This document shows positions 1 through 8,906 of a stretch of 64,000 nucleotides of DNA, one piece after another; position 1 is the stretch's first letter; the number at the start of each line of letters is the position of its first letter. Both the position numbers and the translations under genes were made by a program. The notes under the pieces were generated by a model. The model was not told the origin of the DNA. It ran no database searches and saw only the letters and a list, made by a program, of their open reading frames with translations. This DNA comes from CAZDVK01 sp964508915 (GTDB lineage: Bacteria > Pseudomonadota > Alphaproteobacteria > Paracaedibacterales > CAIULA01), in contig CAZDVK010000002.1 of assembly GCA_964508915.1 (NCBI GenBank), positions 1 through 64,000 of the forward strand, in the 5' to 3' direction.

Positions 1-176
1 GCTACCATCTATTTTTCTTAAAAAACCACAGAGAAAGCTTTCTGGAAAATAGATATTTCTTTCTTGTCAAAATTCTTCTTTAGCTCAGGAAATACCTTAT
101 TTTAGGGCTTAAAGCCTTATGGATGGTGGGACCAATTGAATTACTAAGTTGGCCTTCCATAAATACTGTGTTTGGA

Positions 177-205
177 TTGCTTGGTTCAATTGAATATCTT
201 ATACT
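177..205 (+). promoter_or_regulatory. candidate sigma-70 promoter for alaS-waaA
   Basis: A TTGCTT box (177-182), a 17-bp spacer and a TATACT box (200-205) lie about 60 bp before the alaS start. The -10 box matches five of six consensus bases and the -35 box three. The position fits a promoter for the alaS-waaA pair, but this is a sequence match only. Confidence 0.45.
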
Positions 206-263
206 CAAAGTAACTGTTTGGCAGCGAATCGATGATTCGTATTTTTAAAAAAGACAAATTCAT

Positions 264-2852
264 ATGCGTAGTTTAAAAGACGTTCGAAAAACTTTTATTG
301 ATTATTTTACAAGTCAAGGCCATGAACATGTGGCTTCCAGCCCGTTGGTTCCAGAAAATGATCCAACCTTGATGTTTGCCAATGCGGGCATGAATCAATT
401 TAAGGATGTTTTTACAGGTAAAGAGGTGCGCCCTTATAAAAAGGCTGTCACTTCCCAAAAGTGCTTACGGGCCGGTGGAAAACACAATGACCTGGATAAT
501 GTTGGGTATACGGCCCGTCACCATACATTTTTTGAAATGTTGGGCAATTTTTCGTTTGGTGACTATTTCAAAGAAGAAGCCATTCACCACGCTTGGAACG
601 TTATTACGAAAGAATTTGCCATTTCCCCTAGTAAGTTATGGATTACTGTTTATGCAGAAGATGACGAAGCTGCTATTTTATGGAAAAAAATATCCGGGTT
701 TTCAGATGATAAAATTATTCGCATTCCAACCAATGATAATTTCTGGAGCATGGGTGATACAGGTCCTTGTGGGCCTTGTTCCGAAATATTTTATGACCAT
801 GGCCCGTCGGTGGCGGGTGGTTTGCCCGGCACACCCGATGGAGATGGAGACCGGTATATTGAGGTCTGGAACCTGGTTTTTATGCAATTCGAACAGATGG
901 CCGATGGCAGTCGGGTTCCTCTACCCAACCCATCTATTGATACAGGAATGGGGTTAGAGCGTATCAGTTCTGTTCTTCAAGGTGTTCACAATAACTTTGA
1001 TACAGATCTTTTTAAGCACTTAATTACGGCATCTCAGGATTTGACAGGCAATCGAAATGCTGATCAACGCCAATCACATAACGTCATTGCAGATCATTTG
1101 CGTGCAAGCAGCTTTTTGATTGCTGATGGTGTTTTGCCGTCTAATGAAGGGCGGGGGTACGTATTGCGTCGTATTATGCGTCGTGGTATGCGGCACGCTC
1201 ATTTGCTGGGGGCAAAAGAACCCTTGATGCACAAGTTGGTGTCAACCCTTGCTCAAGAAATGGGTGAAGCATTTCCAGAGCTGATGCGTGCTCAAAGTTT
1301 AATTCAGCAAACCCTGAAACAAGAAGAAGAACGTTTTCAAGAAACATTGGGCCGGGGCTTAAAGTTGCTAACAGAAAGTGTTCAAAGTCTTTCGGTTTCA
1401 GCGGCGTTACCCGGTGATGTGGCATTTAAGCTGTACGACACGTATGGTTTTCCTCTTGATTTGACTCAGGATGTATTACGTGCCCAAAACCGCATGGTGG
1501 ATGTGGCTGGTTTTGAAGTTTGTATGAATGAACAGCGTCAAAAAGCCCGCGCTGCTTGGGCTGGGTCCGGTGATGCTGTCAATGAAAAAATTTGGTTTGA
1601 CCTGCGTGAAAAATATGGTTCGACAGAATTTTTAGGCTATGCCACAACGCATAGCGAAGGTGTTGTTCAGGCACTTATTCAAAAAGATCAACTTATTGAA
1701 ATGGCAAAACAAGGTGACCAAGTTTTTGTTTTAACCAATCAAACGCCTTTTTATGCAGAATCGGGTGGCCAAGTGGGTGACCAAGGGACCATTAAAACCG
1801 AAGCGGGCGCTGTGCTTAAGGTTCGGGACACAGTTAAAAAATTAGGTGTACTTCACGTTCATGATTGTATTGTTACGGAGGGGGGTATAAAACTATCTGA
1901 TTCTGTTAAGTTAGATGTAGATTGCCAAAATAGAAAAAAAATAGCAGCCAACCATTCGGCAACTCACCTGCTGCATGCAGCCTTGCGGGAAGTTTTAGGA
2001 AGTCATGTAACCCAAAAGGGTTCGTTGGTTGAGGCTGGTCGCTTGCGTTTTGACTTTACACATAATCAACCCATGACAGAGGGTGAACTTAAACAAGTTG
2101 AATCATCCGTTAACAAGCAAATTTTAAAAAATAAACAAACCAAAACTGAGGTGATGACCCCAGATCAAGCTGTTGAAGCTGGTGCTATGGCTTTATTTGG
2201 TGAACGTTATGGAGACGAAGTGCGTGTAGTCAGTATGGGGGATGTGGGCTATTCCATGGAGCTGTGTGGTGGAACCCACGTTCATGGAACCGGTGATATT
2301 GGCCTTTTTAAAATTACCAGTGAAGGCAGCGTTTCATCAGGCGTACGTCGTCTTGAAGCCATTACAGGGGTGGCCATTCTTGACTTACTAGATGAAACGC
2401 AAAAAATGCTATCACAGGAAAAAGAAAATGCCCGCAAAAGTGTTGCAGAACTTCAAAAGCAAGTTCAGGATTTGCGCCGGTCTCAGGCTTTGCAGGAAAA
2501 TAAGACCGTATCGATAGAGGAATATGGACCTTATAAAATATGCGTGCGTCATTTGGTGGATGTGTCAGCCCAGGATTTGAAGGCCTTGGTGGATCACTTA
2601 AAAAAAGAAATTCAGTCTGGAATGATTGTTTTAACAAGCGTTATGGATGATAAGGTTTCTTTGGTCGTTGGTGTAACCAGTGACCTAACAGCGAAAATAA
2701 GTGCGGTTGATTGCGTGCGTTTAGGGGCTGAAAAAATAGGTGGTAAAGGGGGCGGGGGCCGCCCTGATTTGGCGCAAGCTGGTGGAAATGATACAGGTTC
2801 CATTGATCAGGCAGTCCAGGTTATTCGCGGACACTTCCAAGGAATAATTTGA
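264..2852 (+). CDS. alaS: alanine--tRNA ligase
   Basis: Charges tRNA-Ala with alanine in the cytoplasm and hydrolyses mischarged Ser- or Gly-tRNA. The 862 residues match the family's usual length. The class II catalytic core carries HTFFEMLGNFSFGDYF from about residue 88. The editing domain shows HSATHLLH near 563, and the CGGTH motif lies near 667. The C-terminal domain has the glycine-rich GGGGRPDLAQAGG near 829. The ATG start follows a weak purine-rich site. The final TGA overlaps the TTG start of waaA, so the two are probably co-translated. Nothing unusual in the gene itself. Confidence 0.98.
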   Translation: MRSLKDVRKTFIDYFTSQGHEHVASSPLVPENDPTLMFANAGMNQFKDVFTGKEVRPYKKAVTSQKCLRAGGKHNDLDNVGYTARHHTFFEMLGNFSFGDYFKEEAIHHAWNVITKEFAISPSKLWITVYAEDDEAAILWKKISGFSDDKIIRIPTNDNFWSMGDTGPCGPCSEIFYDHGPSVAGGLPGTPDGDGDRYIEVWNLVFMQFEQMADGSRVPLPNPSIDTGMGLERISSVLQGVHNNFDTDLFKHLITASQDLTGNRNADQRQSHNVIADHLRASSFLIADGVLPSNEGRGYVLRRIMRRGMRHAHLLGAKEPLMHKLVSTLAQEMGEAFPELMRAQSLIQQTLKQEEERFQETLGRGLKLLTESVQSLSVSAALPGDVAFKLYDTYGFPLDLTQDVLRAQNRMVDVAGFEVCMNEQRQKARAAWAGSGDAVNEKIWFDLREKYGSTEFLGYATTHSEGVVQALIQKDQLIEMAKQGDQVFVLTNQTPFYAESGGQVGDQGTIKTEAGAVLKVRDTVKKLGVLHVHDCIVTEGGIKLSDSVKLDVDCQNRKKIAANHSATHLLHAALREVLGSHVTQKGSLVEAGRLRFDFTHNQPMTEGELKQVESSVNKQILKNKQTKTEVMTPDQAVEAGAMALFGERYGDEVRVVSMGDVGYSMELCGGTHVHGTGDIGLFKITSEGSVSSGVRRLEAITGVAILDLLDETQKMLSQEKENARKSVAELQKQVQDLRRSQALQENKTVSIEEYGPYKICVRHLVDVSAQDLKALVDHLKKEIQSGMIVLTSVMDDKVSLVVGVTSDLTAKISAVDCVRLGAEKIGGKGGGGRPDLAQAGGNDTGSIDQAVQVIRGHFQGII

Positions 2853-4093
2853 TTGTGATTGAGTTTTTGTTAAATGCACTTGCCCCATTTGTTAAATTAT
2901 TAGCCCAAAAGCGTTTGGCAAAGGGATTAGAAGAAAGAACAAGAATTTCTGAACGATATGGTATTCCAAGTATTCAAACTCCTAAAGATCAGCAAGTTAT
3001 TTGGTTTCATGCAGCCAGCGTTGGTGAAGTGATGTCGTTGGTTTCTTTAATTCGAAAATGGCACGATCTTAACCCAACACATTATATTCTTTTAACAACC
3101 ACAACGGTGACAGGTGCCAAGGTTGCTGAAAGCCGGTTGGGCGGGGTTTGCCATCATCAATATGCACCGTATGACGTTCCTATTTGGGTTAAAAAATTTC
3201 TTAATTTTTGGAAGCCAACAGTGGCTATTTTTGCTGAATCTGAAATTTGGCCTAATCAGATTGGGTTGCTTAAAAAAAGGGGAATTCCCCTTGTGTTATT
3301 AAATGCCCGTTTGTCACCTGGCAGTTTTTCACGTTGGCAAAAAATTTCTTGGTTAGCCAAATCAATTTTTTCAAAAATTACTTTGTGTTTAGCTCAAGAC
3401 GATGTCATGGCAAAAAACTTTACAAGGCTTGGTGTTACAAAAGTTCAGGCTGTCACAAATTTAAAATTCATGGCTGAACCGTTGCCTGTTGATAAAAAGA
3501 CATATGATTTTTTCAAAATTATTTGTGAAAATAGGCCTGTTTGGGTTGCAGCCAGCACCCACGCTGGGGAAGAAGATATTATTATTCGATGTCATCAAGA
3601 ATTGGCCAAAACTATCCCAAATTTGTTTACGTTCATTATTCCACGTCATCCCAATCGAATAGACGATGTGGCTAAATTATTAGACCAGGCTGCCATTTCT
3701 TTTCAACGGCGAACGCAGTTTACCCCCCATAAACCAACAGACATTTGTTTGGTAGATTCTTTGGGGGAAATGGGTATTTTCTACAAACTCGCAGATGTGG
3801 TTTTTTTGGGGGGAAGTTTGGTTCCTATCGGCGGCCATAACCCCATAGAACCTGCTTTATTTGAAAAACCCATTGTTTGGGGGCCTTTTATTCACAAAAC
3901 TTTGGGTCTTGCAACTGTTTTTGGTGATTCTTTAAGTCAAATTCACAGTGAAGCTGAATTGATTCAGATGACTCAACAGTTGTTAACTGATCCAAAAAGC
4001 GCTCAAGCCCAAGGAAACGCAGCATTCGAAGTTGTTCAAAAACAAGCACAGCAGCTGGATGATATTATGAAAAGTCTGGCAAGTGTTTTGTAA
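2849..4093 (+). CDS. waaA: 3-deoxy-D-manno-octulosonic acid (Kdo) transferase
   Basis: Transfers Kdo from CMP-Kdo to lipid A precursor at the inner face of the inner membrane, the first core step of lipopolysaccharide synthesis. It has 414 residues, near the usual 420. A hydrophobic N-terminus is followed by the GT30 motif HAASVGEV (about 54-61), whose Glu is the catalytic base in the family, then AESEIWPN, and a C-terminal sugar-nucleotide domain with GGSLVPIGGHNPIEPA. The TTG start overlaps the alaS stop in TTGA. The presence of waaA indicates an outer membrane with LPS. Whether the enzyme adds one or two Kdo residues cannot be told from sequence. Confidence 0.93.
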   Translation: MIVIEFLLNALAPFVKLLAQKRLAKGLEERTRISERYGIPSIQTPKDQQVIWFHAASVGEVMSLVSLIRKWHDLNPTHYILLTTTTVTGAKVAESRLGGVCHHQYAPYDVPIWVKKFLNFWKPTVAIFAESEIWPNQIGLLKKRGIPLVLLNARLSPGSFSRWQKISWLAKSIFSKITLCLAQDDVMAKNFTRLGVTKVQAVTNLKFMAEPLPVDKKTYDFFKIICENRPVWVAASTHAGEEDIIIRCHQELAKTIPNLFTFIIPRHPNRIDDVAKLLDQAAISFQRRTQFTPHKPTDICLVDSLGEMGIFYKLADVVFLGGSLVPIGGHNPIEPALFEKPIVWGPFIHKTLGLATVFGDSLSQIHSEAELIQMTQQLLTDPKSAQAQGNAAFEVVQKQAQQLDDIMKSLASVL

Positions 4094-4151
4094 ACTTTTG
4101 ACTTGTGTTTAAACATCCATTTTGAACATGATCTCTACAGAAATTAACAAG

Positions 4152-6380
4152 CTACGCATCATCGCTTCTTTCTTTTTTTGATATTGAAAGAGGTGTATCA
4201 AAAGCTGCTCTACATACAGTCTCAAGTTCGGCCATTTTCAAAGTTCTTAGTGTTAGACGTATTTTTTCGATTTGTGGCCTTAGATAATAGGGCACAAAAT
4301 CATCATCCCAATTGGGAAGGGTGAGGGAGCCGCCAAAAAAAGCTCCAATCTCTGCCATTGCCATAATTGTGTGTCCATTTCTCTCGAAAATATCTGGTAT
4401 TGAAACAAGCTCATGAGAGCCTTTGCCGTTTCTATGGGTGCAACCCAAACTTTCCATGTATGTTTTAAAATGGTCGCGTGTAAACTTCCATTGCCCAGTA
4501 AAAATAGAGTTATCAACTTTTCTAGATCTAGCTGTTAAGTTAAAAAGGTCAGCCAATGAGAACGATTCAGATTTCTCTGCTCTTGTAACAGTAGCGGCAA
4601 AACGAACATGAGCAGGTGAGGTGCTTGGGAGGGTAGCTTCATCTTCACTTTCAGAATCATCATCAGGTTTACCAGATCCGCATGTTGATATAGTGCCACG
4701 ACCTGCTGATGCAAATTTTTCTGTGTCTTCCTCAAAACCATCATGAGGTGTGACACCTAATTGTGTTTTTTTCTTTCTAGTTCTTTTCTTTTTCGTCTTT
4801 TCACGGGGATGTGAATCTTCTGTTTTTGTGGGGCTTACAAAAGAAGACGACATATATAAAGCAGGGTCTACTTGAACAGGTTTTTTCTTTGCACAAACAG
4901 CTGCGCCCAACACTTCTTCACCATCTTCTTCGTCAGACACTGCTGTTTTAGTGTCAGAAGCCTTTGTTGCTTCGACAGCTTTTTTTGCTTCGGCTATATG
5001 TTTTCTTTGTGCTGCACTTTTTCTTTTCTTTTTCTTATCTAAAATATCCAAAAGTTTTTTACTATCACCTGCAAGTGCGTCCAGGTGGGCTGTAATAAGT
5101 TCATATATTCTTTCGTCTTTTTTTCCGTTGAGGGCTAAATATTCATTAAAAGCTTCATAGTGCCTTCTGGCCTCATCTATTTTTCCAACCATCAAATAAA
5201 GTACAAATACGTGTGTAGAGAAAGCCTGAAGCTCATGAAAGTCTTTTTCTTTTTCAGTATTCAATACGACTTTTTCTAAGTATTCGTAGACGACCACATC
5301 AGGATTTGTGCTACAACTGGATTTATACCTTCGATGTTCTGCTGCTTTTTGTGCACTGGTGCATATATCTCTTTCAAGATCCTCTACTTCATTCATAATT
5401 TCTTGTAAATTGAGATCAGTAACGGGAGTTCTTAAAAGCTCTGGTAGTCTACTTTTTTGTGTAGCGAATAGTATTTGGGCGTTTTCAAGTGGATTAGACA
5501 GATCAGAAACTTTTATGCCAGCTTTCAGTACTTGACGATTTCTTTCTTGTTTTTGTTTTTCAGCATTTTTTGCTGCCAACTTTCCTATGCGCCCACCTCT
5601 TTCAGCTAAGTGACGCCTATATTCCCTTTGGGCAGCAGCATCGTCAGATCCAGATACTTCGATAAAAGCTTTTATATCAGGGCTTGTGTGCTTGAGGTAT
5701 TCAAGACTTGCTTTTTTTTGTTTTTTTCCTGCTACTGTGTTTTGTGCGATTCTGGCGTGTATGGTTGACTCTATATCAACCATAACGTCTTCTGGTTCTC
5801 TGGTAACCCTTTTATATCTGTCTACAATTTCCTTTGTTTCTAGTAGAAATTCAAGAAGTTGGCGCTCTAATTTTATTATTTCTGTTTGATGCGTTGTTTG
5901 ATCCAATCCATCGCGAAGGTCTGTTAAAGTCGACACGGCTTTTGATAAAGATACTGCATAAGATGTTAGGTAACCCTGATTCTCACCCGTTGATTTGGTT
6001 AATGCATTAAAATACAGACCTAGATGTATTAGACTTTGTGTGGTTTTTTGACAAATATCCCTTTTCTCTTCTGTTGTAGTGGCGTATGAAGACAGCTTTT
6101 TTAATAAACATATTTTGCGCCCTATCATTTCAAAGGAAAATTCTTGTTTTTTTTCATCAGGCATTTCAGCCAATAGATAACGATCCATTGTTTGTTTTAG
6201 AAATAACAAGTTCCCTTCAGTCTCTTGTGGAGTTAAAGTACCTGGTTTTGCTACATCAAGAAAATAATCCAAGATTTCGCGAAATGCATTAGCATCATAT
6301 AGTGGTATAGGTGCTCCAGATGCAAAAGTATTTTTATGAAATTTTATAAAAAACAACATAAAAATTAATATAAATTTCAT
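4152..6380 (-). CDS. exported orphan protein with C-terminal HicA-like domain
   Basis: I do not recognise a full-length family. The 742 residues begin with a hydrophobic signal peptide ending near NTFASG. A long charged, largely helical region follows. About 480-600 is low complexity, with an acidic SDEEDGEE patch and a very basic KTKKKRTRKKK run near 527-537. At the C-terminus, about 630-715, an amphipathic helix, the motif GKGSHE (His656) and a later SLTLP strand plus helix resemble the HicA/YcfA double-stranded-RNA-binding-like fold, in which GSH holds the active His. The gene lies downstream of rplL but beyond its terminator, where rpoB is normally found. The fold assignment is inference; function is unknown. 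Confidence 0.75.
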   Translation of the reverse strand: MKFILIFMLFFIKFHKNTFASGAPIPLYDANAFREILDYFLDVAKPGTLTPQETEGNLLFLKQTMDRYLLAEMPDEKKQEFSFEMIGRKICLLKKLSSYATTTEEKRDICQKTTQSLIHLGLYFNALTKSTGENQGYLTSYAVSLSKAVSTLTDLRDGLDQTTHQTEIIKLERQLLEFLLETKEIVDRYKRVTREPEDVMVDIESTIHARIAQNTVAGKKQKKASLEYLKHTSPDIKAFIEVSGSDDAAAQREYRRHLAERGGRIGKLAAKNAEKQKQERNRQVLKAGIKVSDLSNPLENAQILFATQKSRLPELLRTPVTDLNLQEIMNEVEDLERDICTSAQKAAEHRRYKSSCSTNPDVVVYEYLEKVVLNTEKEKDFHELQAFSTHVFVLYLMVGKIDEARRHYEAFNEYLALNGKKDERIYELITAHLDALAGDSKKLLDILDKKKKRKSAAQRKHIAEAKKAVEATKASDTKTAVSDEEDGEEVLGAAVCAKKKPVQVDPALYMSSSFVSPTKTEDSHPREKTKKKRTRKKKTQLGVTPHDGFEEDTEKFASAGRGTISTCGSGKPDDDSESEDEATLPSTSPAHVRFAATVTRAEKSESFSLADLFNLTARSRKVDNSIFTGQWKFTRDHFKTYMESLGCTHRNGKGSHELVSIPDIFERNGHTIMAMAEIGAFFGGSLTLPNWDDDFVPYYLRPQIEKIRLTLRTLKMAELETVCRAAFDTPLSISKKERSDDA

Positions 6381-6441
6381 TTTTTAAATCGCATTTAGAA
6401 TAATTCTGTTGTTTATATATAAATTTTTTTCTGAAAGTCAA

Positions 6442-6476
6442 TAAAAAAGCGCCTGAGAATTTTCTCAGACGCTTTT
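6442..6476 (-). terminator. rho-independent terminator after rplL
   Basis: Arms at 6449-6457 and 6464-6472 (gcgcctgag and ctcagacgc) form a 9-bp stem with one G-U pair around a six-base loop. On the minus strand the stem is followed by six T. It ends the rplKAJL transcript about 30 bp past rplL. Confidence 0.85.
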
Positions 6477-6500
6477 CAAAAAGCTAAGCAGTAAAAAAGC

Positions 6501-6881
6501 TTATTTTACAGAAACTTTTGCTCCGGCTTCTTCAAGTTGCTTTTTAATTTTTTCAGCTTCGTCTTTAGAAACGGCAGCTTTAACAACTTTTGGTGCTTCT
6601 TCAACTAGGTCTTTTGCTTCTTTCAAGCCAAGTCCTGTGATCGCGCGAACCTCTTTAATCACGTTAATTTTGTTCGCACCAGCTTCATCCAAATGAACAT
6701 CAAATTCAGTTTTGGCTTCAGCATCGTTGTTGGCAGCGCCACCAGCAGCAGGTGCAGCAACAGCTACAGCAGCAGCGGCACTAACGCCCCAAGTTTCTTC
6801 TAATAGCTTTGATAGTTCAGATGCTTCTAGAACTGTTAAAGATGATAATTCCTCAACGATTTTTGCTAATTTTGCAGACAT
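6501..6881 (-). CDS. rplL: 50S ribosomal protein L7/L12
   Basis: Stalk protein of the large subunit, present as dimers bound to L10, that recruits and stimulates translation GTPases. The 126 residues are typical. An N-terminal dimerisation helix (IVEELSSLTVLEASELSKLL) leads to a flexible Ala/Gly-rich hinge at about 33-50 and a C-terminal domain with KINVIKEVRAITGLGLKEAK. The gene follows rplJ by 42 bp in the usual order. A strong terminator follows, so rpoB is not co-transcribed here, unlike in most bacteria. Confidence 0.98.
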   Translation of the reverse strand: MSAKLAKIVEELSSLTVLEASELSKLLEETWGVSAAAAVAVAAPAAGGAANNDAEAKTEFDVHLDEAGANKINVIKEVRAITGLGLKEAKDLVEEAPKVVKAAVSKDEAEKIKKQLEEAGAKVSVK

Positions 6882-6923
6882 TTAAATAACTCCTAATAAT
6901 AAAAAATAAACTAGTTTTAAAAA

Positions 6924-7430
6924 CTACGCCGCCGCTTTTGCAGCAATAACACGGGCCACAGATGCACCAGGTTCTTTTGCCAAACGGGCAATTTTGGTAG
7001 CCGGCGCTTGAAGCAAGCCAACCAATTTCGCACGCAATTCATCCAACGATGGCAATGTTGCCAAGGCCTTAACAGATGCTTCGCTTAGAATTTGACCGTC
7101 TAGAAACCCACCAATAACTTTCAACTTATCGTTCGTATTGGCGAATTTGACAACAACCTTTGCAGCTGCAATAGGGTCTGCCGAATAGGCAAGGGCTGTT
7201 GGCCCTTTCAACATCGGCGTTAACCCGTCAAGCTTTGTGTCTTTCACTGCAATTTGGGCAAGAGTATTCTTCAAAACCTTAAATTCAGCCTGGTTTTCAC
7301 GCATGGAACGTCGCAAACCGGTTACTTCGTCAACAGTTAAGCCACTTTGTTGTGTGACCAAAACCAATGACGCGTTTTGCAATACATCCCGCATTTGAGA
7401 AACCACATCATGCTTTTCGGTACGATTCAT
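6924..7430 (-). CDS. rplJ: 50S ribosomal protein L10
   Basis: Base of the ribosomal stalk: binds 23S rRNA and anchors L7/L12 dimers through its C-terminal helix. The 168 residues are normal. The N-terminus (MNRTEKHDVV) and the core FKVLKNTLAQIAV and LKGPTALAYS are typical. The ATG is preceded by AGGAGTAAAGAGAA, a good ribosome site. An L10-leader-like hairpin lies in the 5' untranslated region, consistent with the known feedback control of rplJL by the L10-L12 complex. The gene sits between rplA and rplL in canonical order. Confidence 0.98.
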   Translation of the reverse strand: MNRTEKHDVVSQMRDVLQNASLVLVTQQSGLTVDEVTGLRRSMRENQAEFKVLKNTLAQIAVKDTKLDGLTPMLKGPTALAYSADPIAAAKVVVKFANTNDKLKVIGGFLDGQILSEASVKALATLPSLDELRAKLVGLLQAPATKIARLAKEPGASVARVIAAKAAA

Positions 7431-7479
7431 TTCTCTTTACTCCTTAAACAAACGTTCAGGTTTCCCCAAACAAGTTTTT

Positions 7480-7550
7480 GTTACAGAAGGAGTTGCTTTT
7501 AAATGTCTTACATGTAAGGTCTTTAAACTCATTTTCTCCCCTTCTGTCTG
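7480..7550 (-). ncRNA. L10 leader-like autoregulatory RNA
   Basis: In the 262-bp gap between rplA and rplJ, acagaagg (7483-7490) pairs with ccttctgt (7540-7547), closing a domain that holds a perfect 12-bp palindrome CTTACATGTAAG (7507-7518). It lies about 50 bp before the rplJ start. Its place and shape fit the r-protein L10 leader. Family membership should be confirmed with a covariance model. Confidence 0.55.
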
Positions 7551-7623
7551 TGTAGGCCGTTTTCACAATTAAACCTAAATTCAAGTCAAACTAAAATTTA
7601 GGAACCTACAGTCTTGGACAGAG

Positions 7624-7680
7624 TGGCTATTTAGTAGCCACCCAAACAAGGGAGGTAAGGCCTTAACCTAACCCACCCTT
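7624..7680 (-). other. hairpins downstream of rplA
   Basis: gtggcta and tagccac (around 7625-7643) form a perfect 7-bp stem with a five-base loop. Next to it, towards rplA, aagggaggtaagg faces ccttaacctaacccaccctt across ggcc. Neither stem is followed by a clear T run, so they look more like processing or attenuation structures than terminators. Confidence 0.4.
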
Positions 7681-7692
7681 GAATTCTTAAAA

Positions 7693-8379
7693 TTACCCTT
7701 CTAAGGAAAACATAAGTCCAGGCCCCATGGTGGAGCTAAGAACCATTTTCTTTAGATAAGTACCTTTTGACCCAGTCGGTTTTGCTTTTTGAACAGCATC
7801 AACCAAGGCCAAAATATTTTCTTTTAAAGCAGCTTCTTTGAAACTGATTTTGCCAACACCAGCATGAACAACACCACCTTTTTCAGTGCGGTATTCAACC
7901 TGGCCACCTTTGGCAGCCTGAATTGCTGTTGCTACATCCATAGTAACAGTTCCAAGCTTTGGGTTTGGCATCAGGCCACGAGGGCCCAAAATTTTACCCA
8001 CACGTCCCACAAGGCCCATCATGTCTGGCGTTGCAATACAGCGGTCAAAATTAAGTTCACCGGCTTGAATTTTTTCAGCCAAATCTTCAGCACCAACAAT
8101 TTCAGCACCAGCTTTTTGGGCTTCTTCAGCTTTAGGGCCTTTTGCAAAAACAGCAACACGGTAAGTTTTACCTGTTCCATGGGGAAGACTGACCATACCA
8201 CGAATGTTTTGGTCAGCTTTTTTTGCATCAACACCTAAGTTAATGGCCACATCAATGGATTCATCAAACTTTGTTTTGCTTAAAGATTTTGCCAATTTAA
8301 TAGCTTCATCCAAACTATAAATTTTATTTTTATCAACGGCAGCGTTTGCTGCTTTTAAACGTTTTCCAATTTTTGCCAT
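7693..8379 (-). CDS. rplA: 50S ribosomal protein L1
   Basis: Forms the mobile L1 stalk near the ribosomal E site and in many bacteria also represses its own rplK-rplA mRNA. The 228 residues are typical. The signature GRVGKILGPRGLMPNPKLGT is present near the middle, with the characteristic N-terminus KRLKAANAAVDKNKIYSLDE. It starts only 4 bp after rplK, so the two are translationally coupled. Confidence 0.98.
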   Translation of the reverse strand: MAKIGKRLKAANAAVDKNKIYSLDEAIKLAKSLSKTKFDESIDVAINLGVDAKKADQNIRGMVSLPHGTGKTYRVAVFAKGPKAEEAQKAGAEIVGAEDLAEKIQAGELNFDRCIATPDMMGLVGRVGKILGPRGLMPNPKLGTVTMDVATAIQAAKGGQVEYRTEKGGVVHAGVGKISFKEAALKENILALVDAVQKAKPTGSKGTYLKKMVLSSTMGPGLMFSLEG

Positions 8380-8383
8380 GATC

Positions 8384-8812
8384 TTACTCCACCACTTCTA
8401 GGCCCATAGACCGGGCAGAACCAACAAGCATTTGACAAGCTGCATCAATATCATGAGCGTTCAAATCCACCATTTTAATGGCTGCAATTTCACGAATTTG
8501 CGCCATTGTTACTTTTCCAACTGTTCCACGACCAGGTGTTTGTGTACCTTTGTCAATTTTTGCGGCTTTCTTCAAAAAGAAAGTGTTGGGTGGGGTTTTT
8601 GTTACAAACGAAAACGTTTTGTCCACATAAACCGTAATGACCACAGGAATCGGTGTTCCGGGATCAATGGTTTGCGTTTGGGCGTTAAACGCCTTACAAA
8701 ATTCCATAATGTTTAATCCCCGTTGACCCAAAGCTGGACCAATAGGTGGGGAAGGGTTGGCTTTACCAGCTGGCACTTGCAGCTTAATATAGCCCGCGAT
8801 TTTTTTTGCCAT
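8384..8812 (-). CDS. rplK: 50S ribosomal protein L11
   Basis: Binds the GTPase-associated region of 23S rRNA and supports factor-dependent translation and stringent sensing. The 142 residues match the family. The N-terminal domain has KLQVPAGKANPSPPIGPALG. The C-terminal rRNA-binding domain has PGRGTVGKVTMAQIREIAAIK. An ATAAGGAG ribosome site precedes the ATG. The leader contains stem-loops between nusG and rplK that may serve as an attenuator or L1 site. Confidence 0.98.
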   Translation of the reverse strand: MAKKIAGYIKLQVPAGKANPSPPIGPALGQRGLNIMEFCKAFNAQTQTIDPGTPIPVVITVYVDKTFSFVTKTPPNTFFLKKAAKIDKGTQTPGRGTVGKVTMAQIREIAAIKMVDLNAHDIDAACQMLVGSARSMGLEVVE

Positions 8813-8841
8813 GTTAACTCCTTATCTTACAAATAAATAAG

Positions 8842-8872
8842 CCGTGGTTCGATTTTGGCGAATCTTCCACGG
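8842..8872 (-). promoter_or_regulatory. rplK leader hairpin
   Basis: ccgtgg (8842-8847) pairs with ccacgg (8867-8872), and inside it ttcg (8848-8851) pairs with cgaa (8859-8862). The hairpin ends about 30 bp before the rplK ATG. By position it could bind L1, which is known to repress rplKA mRNA in other bacteria; that role is inferred. Confidence 0.4.
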
Positions 8873-8875
8873 GTT

Positions 8876-8900
8876 TTTAAAAAGGGCTTTAGTAGCCCTA
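8876..8900 (-). terminator. weak terminator or attenuator after nusG
   Basis: agggct (8883-8888) and agccct (8894-8899) form a 6-bp stem with a five-base loop. On the minus strand it runs into TTTTTAAAAA. It follows the nusG stop within a few bases. With rplK in the same orientation downstream, partial termination is more likely than a full stop. Confidence 0.5.
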
Positions 8901-8906
8901 AAACTG

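Noticed and set aside
84..248. Open frame of about 54 codons at the left edge, on the plus strand
   Set aside because: It begins after a TAG, has no ribosome site, ends before alaS and overlaps the candidate alaS promoter. It may be chance or a gene relic.
7864..8238. Plus-strand frame of 124 codons antisense to rplA
   Set aside because: It is the complement of a highly conserved gene and has Cys/Asn/Phe-rich shadow composition.
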